A DNA stretch of 64,000 bases from CAZPBN01 sp964584935 (GCA_964584935.1 CAZPBN010000004.1:1-64000), one strand, 5' to 3'. Shown: positions 17,687 through 26,322, numbered from the stretch's first letter. Program-made: numbers and translations. The notes: a model not told the origin generated them from the sequence alone.

Positions 17687-18304
17687 TCAGTACTTCCGCA
17701 GAACTCCTACCACTCTGCCCAGAATTCTCAATTCTTTCACCTGTATGGGTTTGAAATCAGGATTTTCGGGAATAAGGAAGATATTTCCGTTTTCTATTTT
17801 TAATCTTTTTAAAGTCACCGAACCATCATCCAGAAGAGCGACAATCACTTCCCCTGAATTGGCTTTATCTGTCCTTTCCACCAGCACCCGGTCTCCATCA
17901 TCAATATAAGCGTCTATCATGCTCTTTCCATCAATCTGGATGCAAAAAACATTTCCCTGCTTTTTCCCTATCATCCAGTCAGGAACATCCACCACCTCAT
18001 CTGAAAAATCAAAAACCTCCTTTGGCAGGCCAGCGGGAACAAACCCTACCAAAGGCACCTTGGTCACTGTTTTCAAAGAATCCGAAAGGCCTTTAAGTTT
18101 TATTTTTCCTTCCTGCTTTCTTAAATAACCTTTCTTTTCCAAACTCGTAATATGCTTGAAAACTGCGGATGGATTGGAAATACCAAGCCCATACCCAAGC
18201 TGCCTGATGGTAGGGGAATATCCGTGTTCAAGGATGAATCTTTTTATCGCTTCAAGGATTTTTTTTTGTCTGGCGGTAAGTTCTTCACTCCTTCTGTTCA
18301 CCAT
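17687..18304 (-). CDS. lexA: LexA repressor
   Basis: SOS repressor of 205 residues. The N-terminal winged helix-turn-helix reads LTARQKKILEAIKRFI, PTIRQLGYGLGI and SAVFKHITSLEKKGYL. The self-cleavage bond is Ala91-Gly92 in VPAGLP; the catalytic Ser128 lies in GKSMIDAYI and Lys166 in VTLKRL. All match E. coli LexA spacing closely. The frame is open 11 codons further up to 18337, but that region overlaps the -10 box; ATG 18304, preceded by AAGGTG, is the proper start. The TTGACA promoter contains and is followed by repeated GGTGAA(C) half-sites, suggesting autoregulation. It heads the lexA-dinB-dnaE block. Confidence 0.94.
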   Translation of the reverse strand: MVNRRSEELTARQKKILEAIKRFILEHGYSPTIRQLGYGLGISNPSAVFKHITSLEKKGYLRKQEGKIKLKGLSDSLKTVTKVPLVGFVPAGLPKEVFDFSDEVVDVPDWMIGKKQGNVFCIQIDGKSMIDAYIDDGDRVLVERTDKANSGEVIVALLDDGSVTLKRLKIENGNIFLIPENPDFKPIQVKELRILGRVVGVLRKY

Positions 18305-18314
18305 TTTGTTCACC
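18296..18314 (-). promoter_or_regulatory. Candidate SOS operator: direct repeats GGTGAAC
   Basis: On the reverse strand GGTGAAC occurs at 18314-18308 and again at 18302-18296, a 12-bp period, spanning the lexA ribosome site and start. A third near copy, GGTGAAA, lies at 18338-18332 between the -35 and -10 boxes, 24 bp from the nearest perfect copy. Direct-repeat SOS boxes (GAAC-N7-GAAC) are known in Alphaproteobacteria; here the gap is N8. Confidence 0.45.
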
Positions 18315-18321
18315 TTATATA

Positions 18322-18350
18322 TAAATAAGCATTTCACCCGGTTTTGTCAA
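18322..18350 (-). promoter_or_regulatory. lexA promoter
   Basis: Perfect TTGACA (18350-18345), 17-base spacer, TATTTA (18327-18322) on the reverse strand. Transcription would start near 18315, leaving a leader of about 11 bases. Confidence 0.55.
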
Positions 18351-18413
18351 GTAAAAAATAAAAAGATGCTATTTAAAAATTAAAAACAGTTTTCCTTAAC
18401 AATTGTTTTTTTA

Positions 18414-18443
18414 TTGACTGAATATTCTAATTCCATGTATTAT
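18414..18443 (+). promoter_or_regulatory. Possible promoter of the prolyl oligopeptidase gene
   Basis: TTGACT, 18-base spacer, TATTAT (5/6 each). The ATG is about 200 bases downstream, so the leader would be long; a closer promoter cannot be excluded. Confidence 0.4.
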
Positions 18444-18490
18444 TAGTATGGATTATTCATAAAAACATCAAAATGACAGAATCAAAAGAC

Positions 18491-18530
18491 AGAGATTATC
18501 TCTTTCTTTTACAATCGCTCGCAATGACAC
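18491..18530. repeat. Possible degenerate REP-like palindromic repeat
   Basis: Contains the perfect palindrome AGAGATTATCTCT (18491-18503) followed, on the reverse strand, by GTGTCATTGCGAGCGATTGT. The core GTCATTGCGAGCGA resembles short dispersed palindromic repeats I know from many environmental bacterial genomes. Only one copy is seen in this window. Confidence 0.3.
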
Positions 18531-18646
18531 AGCAGTCTTGATCCCGGAATAATCCGGCTTATATATCCGTGTCCAGAGAAGAAAAATTGGATTTAGATTA
18601 AAATAAGATCAAAATTTGATTCATATGTTTATATGAGGAGGAAATT

Positions 18647-20788
18647 ATGAAAAAAAGACTGCTTATCTTAGCCTTTATTCCTCTGGTTCTTTTTTTTAAT
18701 ACCTGTAAACAAGAACCAGAATTTCCGCAGCCTGAATTGATCTATTCTGAAACAAAAAAAGTTGATGTGGTGGATGATTATTTTGGCACTGAAGTTCCTG
18801 ATCCTTACCGCTGGTTTGAAGACATCAATTCTAAAGATGTCAAATCCTGGGTAAAAGCCCAAAATGAGGTCACTTTTTCCTACCTGGAACAGATTCCCTT
18901 TCGAGAAAAAATCAGGCAGCGCATCACCGAACTCTACGATTATCCTAAGTATTCTTCTCCATTCCGGGCAGGCGATTATTATTTTTTCTATAAAAACGAA
19001 GGCCTGCAGAATCAGTCTGTTATCCATGTCCAGAAAGGCCTGGATGGAGAGCCTGAAGTATTTATTGACCCCAATAAACTTTCTCCTGACGGAACCATTA
19101 GAATCTACCTTATTGGCTTCTCCAAAGATAACCGCTATGCCGCCTATTCCCGTTCCGAAGCAGGCTCAGACTGGCAGGAAATCAGAATTATGGAAATCGA
19201 GACCAAAAAAGAGCTAAAGGATCGAATCCGTTGGGTCAAATTCAGTGGAGCTGCATGGTACCAGGATGGTTTCTTTTACAGCGGATATGATGAACCAAAA
19301 CCAGGACAGGAACTTAAAGAACAGAACAAGCACCAAAAGATTTTTTATCATGAACTCGGGGATCCCCAAAAAAAAGATAAGCTAATTTATGAAGATAGGG
19401 AACATCCCTTACGCTATGTCTCTGCAGATGTGACAGAAGATTCAAAGTATCTGGTTTTAGTGGTCTCCGAAGGGACAAGCGGGAATGAACTTCACTATAA
19501 AGAACTGGGGGAAGAAAAAGCGGAATTCAAACCTCTCATCACTGGTTTTGACAATGACAGCTATATCATCGATAATCTCGAGGAGAAGTTTTTAGTCTAC
19601 ACCAATATCGATGCTCCCAACTACCGGGTGGTCAAAATCGATCCGAATGCTCTCGAAAGGGATAAATGGGTTGATGTCATTCCCGAAAAAGCTGAGGTTC
19701 TTAACAGCACCAACACAGCTGGCGGTTATCTTTTCTGCCGCTATCTCAAGGATGCCCACACTCAAGTTTTCCAGCATGATTTAGAAGGAAATCTGGTTCG
19801 GGAAATCGAACTCCCTGCTTTGGGAACAGCCTCTGGTTTCGGCGGGAAAAAAGAACACAAGACTCTTTTCTACGTGTTTACTTCTTTCACTTATCCTCCC
19901 ACCATTTACAAGTACCAGGTTGAAGACGGCACTTCTGAAATTTTTCGCAAAACCAAAGTCCCCTTCAATCCAGAAGACTATGTGACCCATCAAGTTTTTT
20001 ACACCAGCAAGGACGGCACTGAGGTTCCCATGTTTCTGGTTCACAAAAAAGGAATCAATAAAAACATTAAAAATCCTGTTTTCCTCTATGGTTACGGGGG
20101 ATTTAACGTCAGTCTCACCCCTTCTTTCAGCTCCACCCGGATTTTTCTTTTAGAAAACGGATTCATCTTTGCCCAAGCCAATCTTAGGGGAGGCGGAGAA
20201 TACGGAGAAAAATGGCATGAGGCTGGAATGCTTCTCAACAAGCAGAATGTTTTTGACGATTTTATTTCAGCTGCTGAATTTTTAATCGATGAACAATACA
20301 CTTCCAAAGACAAATTAGCTATAGCGGGTGCTTCCAACGGCGGTCTATTGGTGGGAGCAGCCATGACTCAACGCCCTGACCTTTTCGCTGTAGCCCTCCC
20401 TGCAGTGGGAGTGATGGATATGCTGCGGTATCACAAATTCACCGTAGGATGGGGATGGGTTGTGGAGTACGGTTCCAGTGAAGAAGAAAAGCACTTTGAA
20501 AATCTTTACTCTTACTCTCCCTACCATAACCTTAAAGAGGGCGTTTGTTATCCAGCCACATTAGTGACCACAGCAGACCATGACGATCGAGTGGTGCCGG
20601 CTCATTCCTTTAAATTTATTGCAGCCCTACAAGAAAAACACGCTTGTGAAAATCCTGTGCTCATCCGGATTGAAACCCGCTCAGGTCACGGCTCCAGCTC
20701 CACCACCAAGATGATCGACGAACTGACTGACGAATACGCATTCATGTGCTACAACCTTGGAGTGAGTGTGAACAAAGAGCCCAATTGA
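18647..20788 (+). CDS. Prolyl oligopeptidase, S9A family, secreted lipoprotein
   Basis: A 713-residue serine peptidase that cleaves short peptides after proline. The N-terminus has a hydrophobic signal ending in FNTC (Cys20), so a lipid anchor is likely. The seven-bladed propeller starts with DDYFGTEVPDPYRWFED and runs to about residue 450. The alpha/beta-hydrolase part holds the triad: Ser563 in GASNGG, Asp of DDRVVPAHS (about 647) and His681 in SGHGSSS. Length is normal for S9A. A GAGGAGG ribosome site precedes the ATG. It belongs with the other exported peptidases of the window and would suit peptide scavenging. It is monocistronic here. Confidence 0.93.
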   Translation: MKKRLLILAFIPLVLFFNTCKQEPEFPQPELIYSETKKVDVVDDYFGTEVPDPYRWFEDINSKDVKSWVKAQNEVTFSYLEQIPFREKIRQRITELYDYPKYSSPFRAGDYYFFYKNEGLQNQSVIHVQKGLDGEPEVFIDPNKLSPDGTIRIYLIGFSKDNRYAAYSRSEAGSDWQEIRIMEIETKKELKDRIRWVKFSGAAWYQDGFFYSGYDEPKPGQELKEQNKHQKIFYHELGDPQKKDKLIYEDREHPLRYVSADVTEDSKYLVLVVSEGTSGNELHYKELGEEKAEFKPLITGFDNDSYIIDNLEEKFLVYTNIDAPNYRVVKIDPNALERDKWVDVIPEKAEVLNSTNTAGGYLFCRYLKDAHTQVFQHDLEGNLVREIELPALGTASGFGGKKEHKTLFYVFTSFTYPPTIYKYQVEDGTSEIFRKTKVPFNPEDYVTHQVFYTSKDGTEVPMFLVHKKGINKNIKNPVFLYGYGGFNVSLTPSFSSTRIFLLENGFIFAQANLRGGGEYGEKWHEAGMLLNKQNVFDDFISAAEFLIDEQYTSKDKLAIAGASNGGLLVGAAMTQRPDLFAVALPAVGVMDMLRYHKFTVGWGWVVEYGSSEEEKHFENLYSYSPYHNLKEGVCYPATLVTTADHDDRVVPAHSFKFIAALQEKHACENPVLIRIETRSGHGSSSTTKMIDELTDEYAFMCYNLGVSVNKEPN

Positions 20789-21348
20789 ATGTTTGCTTTC
20801 CTGAAGAATACCAAAAACTAAAAGAAGAGATCTTTAAAATTAGGTGAATAGGTAAAGTGTCCCCAATTTTTTCCTTTATTAAAGAAACAGCTTCCTCTTC
20901 AATTTTCAGATTTGCTTTGAAAAATTCACAAGAATTCCCCTTTTTTCGTTTCCATTTCTGCTTGCACTTTCCTGGCTGATTTTTCATTGTTCATATAATG
21001 AATCGCTATCCCTGATACAACGCCGGCAAGTTTCAAAGCAATCTTTCTCTCCTATTCCCTTACTGCTCCCGGTTATAAGCGCAACTTTATCTTCCATGCT
21101 TTCACCATATTTTACACCATTGAATTAAAACCTTGAAGAAAATAAATATTTTATTTAAACTTATTAGATGTGATGTTATCATTTCAAATAAAAATGAACA
21201 TCTTAGGTGAATTTCCTATCTCCAAATCCATCAATCCAATAATTCCAGATAAGATATCTTTTCAGAAGGCAGATTCTAAAAACATTGATAACCAATCATG
21301 GCAACAATTGATATAGGAATCATTAATTCCCTAAATACGGAGGTTTTG
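20789..21348. other. 560-base region without an intact gene
   Basis: Holds the remains of a reverse-strand SDR gene (20855-21097). The right 250 bases are AT-rich with no convincing ORF; they should contain the promoter of the DUF4097-like gene, but no well-spaced boxes stand out. Confidence 0.5.
20855..21097 (-). pseudogene. Truncated, frameshifted short-chain dehydrogenase (FabG-like) remnant
   Basis: From an ATG at 21097 the reverse strand reads MEDKVALITGSSKGIG, the classical SDR first strand and TGxxxGIG cofactor motif. After a frameshift comes IALKLAGVVSGIAIHYMNNE, and after another FFKANLKIEEEAVSLIKEK, which corresponds to the usual SDR segment preceding the fourth strand. Homology ends near 20855, before the NNAG and YxxxK motifs. 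About 80 of 245 codons remain, with at least two frameshifts, so this is a decayed gene rather than a single error. Confidence 0.75.
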
Positions 21349-22092
21349 ATGAAAAAAACATCAATACTGATATCAATCATTTTTTTTACTGCAAGCTGTT
21401 ATACTTTCGAAACCCAACCAAAATTGGATGTTTTTCACAAAGAAATCCCAATAGCAGGGAATACAAACATTTACTTTCAAAACATCCATGGATCTCTTGA
21501 AATTTTTGGCTGGGGAAAAAATAAAATGATTGTTAACGCAGCAAAATACGGAACCAATTCCCAAAGACGGCAAATTGATATTGACTTCGATAAAAAGGAT
21601 AACAATATCACTATGAATACCCTTTATCCCCGGTTTAATGATAAATCGAACTTTGTCAATTTTGAACTCCGGGTTCCTGAAAAAATCACATTCAAACAGA
21701 TTAAAATAAATAAGGGCAATTTCATTTCCAATCAAGTCTATGGAGAATTGAATGTTGACATTGAAACCGGTCATATTGAACTTGAAGATTTCTCCGGCAG
21801 ATGTCGTTTATCGACCCAAAAAGGATATATTCTTGCCCGGATTTATGAAATAAAAAAAGAAGATGATTTTTCTTTCAAAACTCAAAAGGGCGATATCTAT
21901 ATATATCTTCCCACAAAAATAAATGCCACTATCGAAGCAGAAACGGCTGAAGGTAAGGTCAAATCCGAAATCATAGATAAAAACAAAGAGAAAACTCCTG
22001 TTCAAAAATGGAATCAAATTCTTGGTAAAGGGGAAGCCCGGTTAAAAATTCAATCCTTAGAAGGAAATATCAATATTAGAAAAATCTTCTAA
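21349..22092 (+). CDS. DUF4097-like beta-helical lipoprotein
   Basis: A 247-residue exported protein. The reading frame extends 17 codons upstream to 21298, but ATG 21349 has a GGAGG site seven bases away and opens directly into a signal peptide ending in TASC (Cys17), so it is probably a lipoprotein. The rest is made of short repeated strands (IHGSLEIFGWG, INKGNFISNQVYGELNVDI, TAEGKVKSEI, SLEGNINIRKI), the pattern of DUF4097/DUF4098 putative adhesin beta-helices. No neighbouring anti-sigma or DUF1700 partner is present. Function unknown. Converges on hutH with a 24-base gap. Confidence 0.7.
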   Translation: MKKTSILISIIFFTASCYTFETQPKLDVFHKEIPIAGNTNIYFQNIHGSLEIFGWGKNKMIVNAAKYGTNSQRRQIDIDFDKKDNNITMNTLYPRFNDKSNFVNFELRVPEKITFKQIKINKGNFISNQVYGELNVDIETGHIELEDFSGRCRLSTQKGYILARIYEIKKEDDFSFKTQKGDIYIYLPTKINATIEAETAEGKVKSEIIDKNKEKTPVQKWNQILGKGEARLKIQSLEGNINIRKIF

Positions 22093-22116
22093 TTTCAAAT
22101 CCTTAAAAAAGAATCC

Positions 22117-23640
22117 TCATTTTAAAGGACCGACCGCTTTCTCCACTTCATCTAATATTTCGCCAGATTGCACCACTTTTTTAAGCGTATTGATATCATT
22201 ATAAAGAGGGCGATCTTCATCAAGAAATTCAATATGTTTTCTTATCACATTATAAGCTGCCTGGACTCCTTTTCCTGGTTTTAATGGTTTGCGCAAATCA
22301 ATAGCCTGAGCCCCAGCCATCATTTCAATAGCCAGAATAGCTTGGGCATTGTCAATGATCTCCCGTGTTTTGAGGGCGGTGGTCATTCCCATACTAACAA
22401 AGTCTTCCTGATCGGCAGCCGCAGGAATTGAACCTGTCGCAGCAGGATGAGAAAGCACTCTATTCTCACACACCAGGGCTCCTGACGTGTATTGAGAAAG
22501 CATGAGCCCAGAGAACATCCCTGCTCCTCTGGTTAAAAACGCAGGCAATCCCACATTTAAATTCGGATTCATCAATCTGTTCAATCTTCTTTCAGATAAA
22601 ACAGAGACAGTAGTAACAGACGTCCCTAAAAGTTCAAGGGGAAATGCCAAAGGGGTTCCCTGAAAATTGGCTCCTGTGAGAACAAGATCTTCATCCGGAA
22701 AAAAAGTTGGATTATCCGCCACTCCACTGAGTTCTATTTCAATCATATATTTCGCCCATTTATAGGCGTCCCGGGCTGACCCAACGACCTGGGGTGTACT
22801 GCGCAAACTGTAAGCATCCTGAACCTTTTTTCCACTCTGAGCAAGAAGTTCACTTCCTTCAGTGATGCGTCTTATCACTTCTCCGGACTCTATCGCCCCG
22901 GGATAACCACGTGCTTTATGTAGTCTCTCATCAAATGCCTTCATATTTGCATTCAGAACTTCAAGAGTCATCGCCGCGGCAATTTCCGAATTTTTTACCC
23001 ATTGATAGGTGTCATATACTTCCAAGGCTCCCATCCCGGCAATGACATTGGATCCGTTTATCATAGCTAAACCATCACGTGCTTCAAAAACAATGGGTTC
23101 GATTCCAGCTTCTTTTAAGGCTTGTTGGGCAGGCATTCTTTTGCCTTTATAAAAAGCTTCTCCTTCTCCTATGAGAACAAGAGCCATTTGCGCCATGGGA
23201 GAAAGGTCTCCACAGGCTCCCACTGAACCTTTCTCACACATAACCGGAGTCACTCCTTTGTTTAAAAATTCTTTTAATGTTTCGACAACGATGGGCCTTA
23301 ATCCAGAATGACCGTGGCAGTGACAATTAATCCTCCCAAAAATGGCAGCTCGAACAATATCCTCGGAAAAAGGTTCTCCATATCCAGCGGCATGGCTGTA
23401 GATCAAATATCTCTGGTATTTCTGAGCCTGTTCCTCTGATAAAGCCACTTCGGCAAGCTCTCCGATTCCCGTATTAACGCCATACATCACCTCTTTTTTT
23501 TTGATCTTGTCCTCCAGAAGTTTCCGGCATTTTTTTATTTTTTCCAGAGCTTCAGGGGATATGGATATCTTTTCCCTGTTTCTAGCAACAGCTTCCACAT
23601 CCTCAATGGTCACATCACTGCCCTCAACCATTATTGTCAT
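22117..23640 (-). CDS. hutH: Histidine ammonia-lyase with Ala-Cys-Gly in place of Ala-Ser-Gly
   Basis: A 507-residue MIO-type lyase converting L-histidine to trans-urocanate and ammonia. YGVNTGIGELAEV, the SHAAG selectivity segment typical of histidine-specific members, and ADQEDFVSMG support histidine over phenylalanine or tyrosine. The cofactor triad, normally ASG, reads GSVGACGDLSP: Cys143 (TGT) instead of Ser. Numbering uses ATG 23640, which has AAGGAG eight bases upstream; ATG 23646 is too close to that site. Mutational work on the Pseudomonas enzyme reported that Ser143Cys stays active, so the enzyme is probably functional. Urocanase and other hut genes are not nearby. A related aromatic amino-acid lyase is the alternative. 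Confidence 0.87.
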   Translation of the reverse strand: MTIMVEGSDVTIEDVEAVARNREKISISPEALEKIKKCRKLLEDKIKKKEVMYGVNTGIGELAEVALSEEQAQKYQRYLIYSHAAGYGEPFSEDIVRAAIFGRINCHCHGHSGLRPIVVETLKEFLNKGVTPVMCEKGSVGACGDLSPMAQMALVLIGEGEAFYKGKRMPAQQALKEAGIEPIVFEARDGLAMINGSNVIAGMGALEVYDTYQWVKNSEIAAAMTLEVLNANMKAFDERLHKARGYPGAIESGEVIRRITEGSELLAQSGKKVQDAYSLRSTPQVVGSARDAYKWAKYMIEIELSGVADNPTFFPDEDLVLTGANFQGTPLAFPLELLGTSVTTVSVLSERRLNRLMNPNLNVGLPAFLTRGAGMFSGLMLSQYTSGALVCENRVLSHPAATGSIPAAADQEDFVSMGMTTALKTREIIDNAQAILAIEMMAGAQAIDLRKPLKPGKGVQAAYNVIRKHIEFLDEDRPLYNDINTLKKVVQSGEILDEVEKAVGPLK

Positions 23641-23754
23641 ATTCATTTCTCCTTATTATGATTTGCAAATATTAATATTAAAAAGGAAGTGGTTAAAAGT
23701 AAAGAGATAAAACAATTTGAAGTTCCCCCATTTTTTTCTTTGGGTTGAAAATTG

Positions 23755-24735
23755 TTACTCGAGATTCCCTTCTTCTTTTCGTTTGTTGAGAACCCCTATC
23801 ATATCTTTAACCATAGAAGCAAGGTCATAATCAGAACACCAATCCCATTCATTGCGCGCTGCGGAATCATTGATGGTATTAGGCCAGGAATCAGCTATAT
23901 TCTGGTATTTTTGATCCACTTCGTATGACACCTTAAATTCCGGTATATGCTTTTTTATTTCAGATTCCAAATCTTTCACTGAAAAACTCATAGCAGAGAT
24001 ATTATAATTCGATCTGTGTTTCAATCTTACTGTATCCGCTTCCATCAAATGGATGGTGGCTTTTATCGCATCGGGCATATACATCATAGGCAAGACAGTC
24101 TTTTCATTCAAAAAACATACAAATTTCTCTCCCTTTACGGCTTTATAAAATATTTCCACAGCATAATCTGTGGTTCCTCCTCCCGGTAATGTCACATTGC
24201 TTATAAGCCCTGGATATCTTAAACCGCGCACATCCAATCCATACTTTTGAAAGTAATAATCTCCCATCAGTTCACCAATCACCTTTGTGATTCCATAGAT
24301 GGTTGAAGGTTTTAAAATCGTATTTTGAGGCACATTTTCCTTGGGCGTCTCTGCCCCAAATACAGCGATGGAACTGGGCACAAATACACCCACCATTTTT
24401 CTTTCCCGGGCGACTTCCAGTACATTGTACAGCCCATTTGTGTTGACATCCCATGCCCTGAGTGGATATTTCTCACCCGAAGCAGAAAGAATAGCAGCCA
24501 AGTGATAAATGGTATTGATTTGATATTGTTCCACAACCGATTCAACGCTACCTCGTGACGTCACATCAACAATCTCATAGGGCCCGGAGTCCAGTGATTT
24601 GTTATTCATAGATTTTTTGATATCAGAGGCGATAACATTTTCAGGCTCAAACTGTTCTCTTAATTTCAATATGAGTTCAGAACCAATCTGCCCTGCAGCT
24701 CCTGTTACTAATATTTTTTTCGGTCTCTTTTTCAT
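23755..24735 (-). CDS. tdh: L-threonine 3-dehydrogenase, SDR (NAD-dependent epimerase-like) type
   Basis: A 326-residue extended SDR enzyme oxidising L-threonine to 2-amino-3-ketobutyrate. The NAD-binding motif is VTGAAGQIGSEL, the catalytic Tyr/Lys are in STIYGITKVIGE, and the features LRYPGLIS, PGGGTTDYAVEIFYKA and MMYMPDAI are characteristic of the SDR-type threonine dehydrogenases as distinct from the zinc-dependent MDR type. ATG 24735 is chosen over 24759 because GGAGAAA sits just upstream. No glycine acetyltransferase (kbl) gene is adjacent. It follows hutH and nhaC on one strand, consistent with amino-acid catabolism. Confidence 0.85.
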   Translation of the reverse strand: MKKRPKKILVTGAAGQIGSELILKLREQFEPENVIASDIKKSMNNKSLDSGPYEIVDVTSRGSVESVVEQYQINTIYHLAAILSASGEKYPLRAWDVNTNGLYNVLEVARERKMVGVFVPSSIAVFGAETPKENVPQNTILKPSTIYGITKVIGELMGDYYFQKYGLDVRGLRYPGLISNVTLPGGGTTDYAVEIFYKAVKGEKFVCFLNEKTVLPMMYMPDAIKATIHLMEADTVRLKHRSNYNISAMSFSVKDLESEIKKHIPEFKVSYEVDQKYQNIADSWPNTINDSAARNEWDWCSDYDLASMVKDMIGVLNKRKEEGNLE

Positions 24736-24891
24736 ATGATTTCTCCAAATATCTTCCAAACATTAAAAATTTATATGACCTGGGCAATGAAAAGAAAAGT
24801 ATTACACAAAAGTACCATACTCAAATATAAAAACGAGTGAGGCTTTATAGCTTTTTGAATCAAAATAATATTATAAATTGAACTCACCAAA

Positions 24892-26322
24892 TTATTTGCT
24901 ATTTGTTTTTTCCTTTTCATTAACTTTTTCCATTGTGATTCCTGTATACCCGTAAAATATCGAAACCAATGGATTCATCAAATTTAAAAACGCATAGGGA
25001 AGGTATAAAAGAGGATTGACTCCAAGAGTCGCGTGCATGAATGCTCCACAGCTATTCCAGGGTATAAGAGGAGAGGAAAGAGTGCCTGAATCTTCCAAAC
25101 ATCTGGATAGGTTTTTAGGATGAAGTTTTTTCGCATCAAAAGCATTTTTATACATTCTTCCAGGTATCACAATCGCAATATACTGGTCAGAAGCAATGGC
25201 ATTCATTCCAATACAGCTGAAAATTGTGGTGACCACCAGAGAACCTGTCCTTCTCACTCTTTTTAAAAGCGATTTAGCTAAAACATTGAGCATACCTGTT
25301 TTTTCCATAATTCCACCAAAGGAAAGGGCACAAATAATCAATGCCACAGTTTCCATCATACTGAGTAGCCCGCCTCTTGTAAGCAGATTATCAACCATTT
25401 TAACTCCGGTTTGAGAAACATATCCTGAATGAGCAGCCTCAATAAAATCAGCCATTGACTTGGACTGGGTCAGCATGGCAAAAATCCCTCCCATTAATGT
25501 TCCCCCTAATAATGCAGGCAAAGGAGGAATTTTTTTAACGACCATGATAATCACAAGTACAGGAGGTATTAAAAGAAGGGGATGAATAAAGAAGTGGTCT
25601 TTTAAGGTGAGAAGAATTGTTTGGATATTTTGAGATTCAAGGGAGCCTCCGGAAAATCGTGTCCCTATAAGAGCATAAATGACAATGGAGATGATATAAC
25701 CAGGGACTGTCGTATAGATCATATGCCTTATATGCGAAAATAAATCCGTTCCGGCAACAGCAGGCGCAAGATTGGTGGTATCTGACAGAGGTGACATTTT
25801 ATCCCCAAAATAAGCTCCGGATATTATAGCTCCTGCTACCATAACAACAGGAATTCCCAACCCTTTTCCTACTCCAATCAATGCCACTCCCACAGTTCCA
25901 GCCGTTGACCAGGAAGAACCGGTTCCCAAAGAAACAATCGAACAAATGATTAAAGTCGCCACCAAAAAAATTCCTGGGGAGAGGAGTTTAAGGCCGTAAT
26001 AAATCATGGAAGGGACAATCCCCCCCTGAATCCAGGTTCCAATCATGGTCCCAACAACAATGAGAATCAAAATGGCACCCATCGCAAGAGTTATTCCATA
26101 AACCATTCCTGACTGAATCTGCTTCCAGGGATGCTTATGAATAACGGCTATAAAAGCAGCAACGGCAGCCGCACCAATCAGAGGGATATGAGGAGATTTT
26201 CCCAGAAATCCAATTGTATACAATAACGCAAAAACCAAAAAGATGACTGGAATAAGAGATACCCCTAAAGAAATTTTTTTTGGCTTCTGTTTCACTTTTC
26301 TCTTTCTTAATAAAGTTATCAA
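24892..26322 (-). CDS. nhaC: Na+/H+ antiporter NhaC family protein
   Basis: A 476-residue inner-membrane antiporter with 11-12 hydrophobic segments. Family landmarks are SLGTGSSWSTAGTVGVALIG, ISGAYFGDKMSPLSDTTNLA, and the later SCIGMNAIASDQY and WNSCGAFM. Members exchange Na+ for H+, or malate/lactate in the MleN branch; the sequence does not decide between them. The longest frame starts with TTG 26322; GTG 26295, preceded by AAGAAAGAG, is an alternative and no early ATG exists. Confidence 0.88.
   Translation of the reverse strand: MITLLRKRKVKQKPKKISLGVSLIPVIFLVFALLYTIGFLGKSPHIPLIGAAAVAAFIAVIHKHPWKQIQSGMVYGITLAMGAILILIVVGTMIGTWIQGGIVPSMIYYGLKLLSPGIFLVATLIICSIVSLGTGSSWSTAGTVGVALIGVGKGLGIPVVMVAGAIISGAYFGDKMSPLSDTTNLAPAVAGTDLFSHIRHMIYTTVPGYIISIVIYALIGTRFSGGSLESQNIQTILLTLKDHFFIHPLLLIPPVLVIIMVVKKIPPLPALLGGTLMGGIFAMLTQSKSMADFIEAAHSGYVSQTGVKMVDNLLTRGGLLSMMETVALIICALSFGGIMEKTGMLNVLAKSLLKRVRRTGSLVVTTIFSCIGMNAIASDQYIAIVIPGRMYKNAFDAKKLHPKNLSRCLEDSGTLSSPLIPWNSCGAFMHATLGVNPLLYLPYAFLNLMNPLVSIFYGYTGITMEKVNEKEKTNSK

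Larger units (their letters stand above)
18305..18646. other. Divergent intergenic region between lexA and the prolyl oligopeptidase gene
   Basis: The left part holds the lexA promoter and repeats. The right part holds a plus-strand promoter (18414-18443) that would give the peptidase transcript an untranslated leader of about 195 bases, containing a repeat-like element. No small ORF with coding character was seen. Confidence 0.5.
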
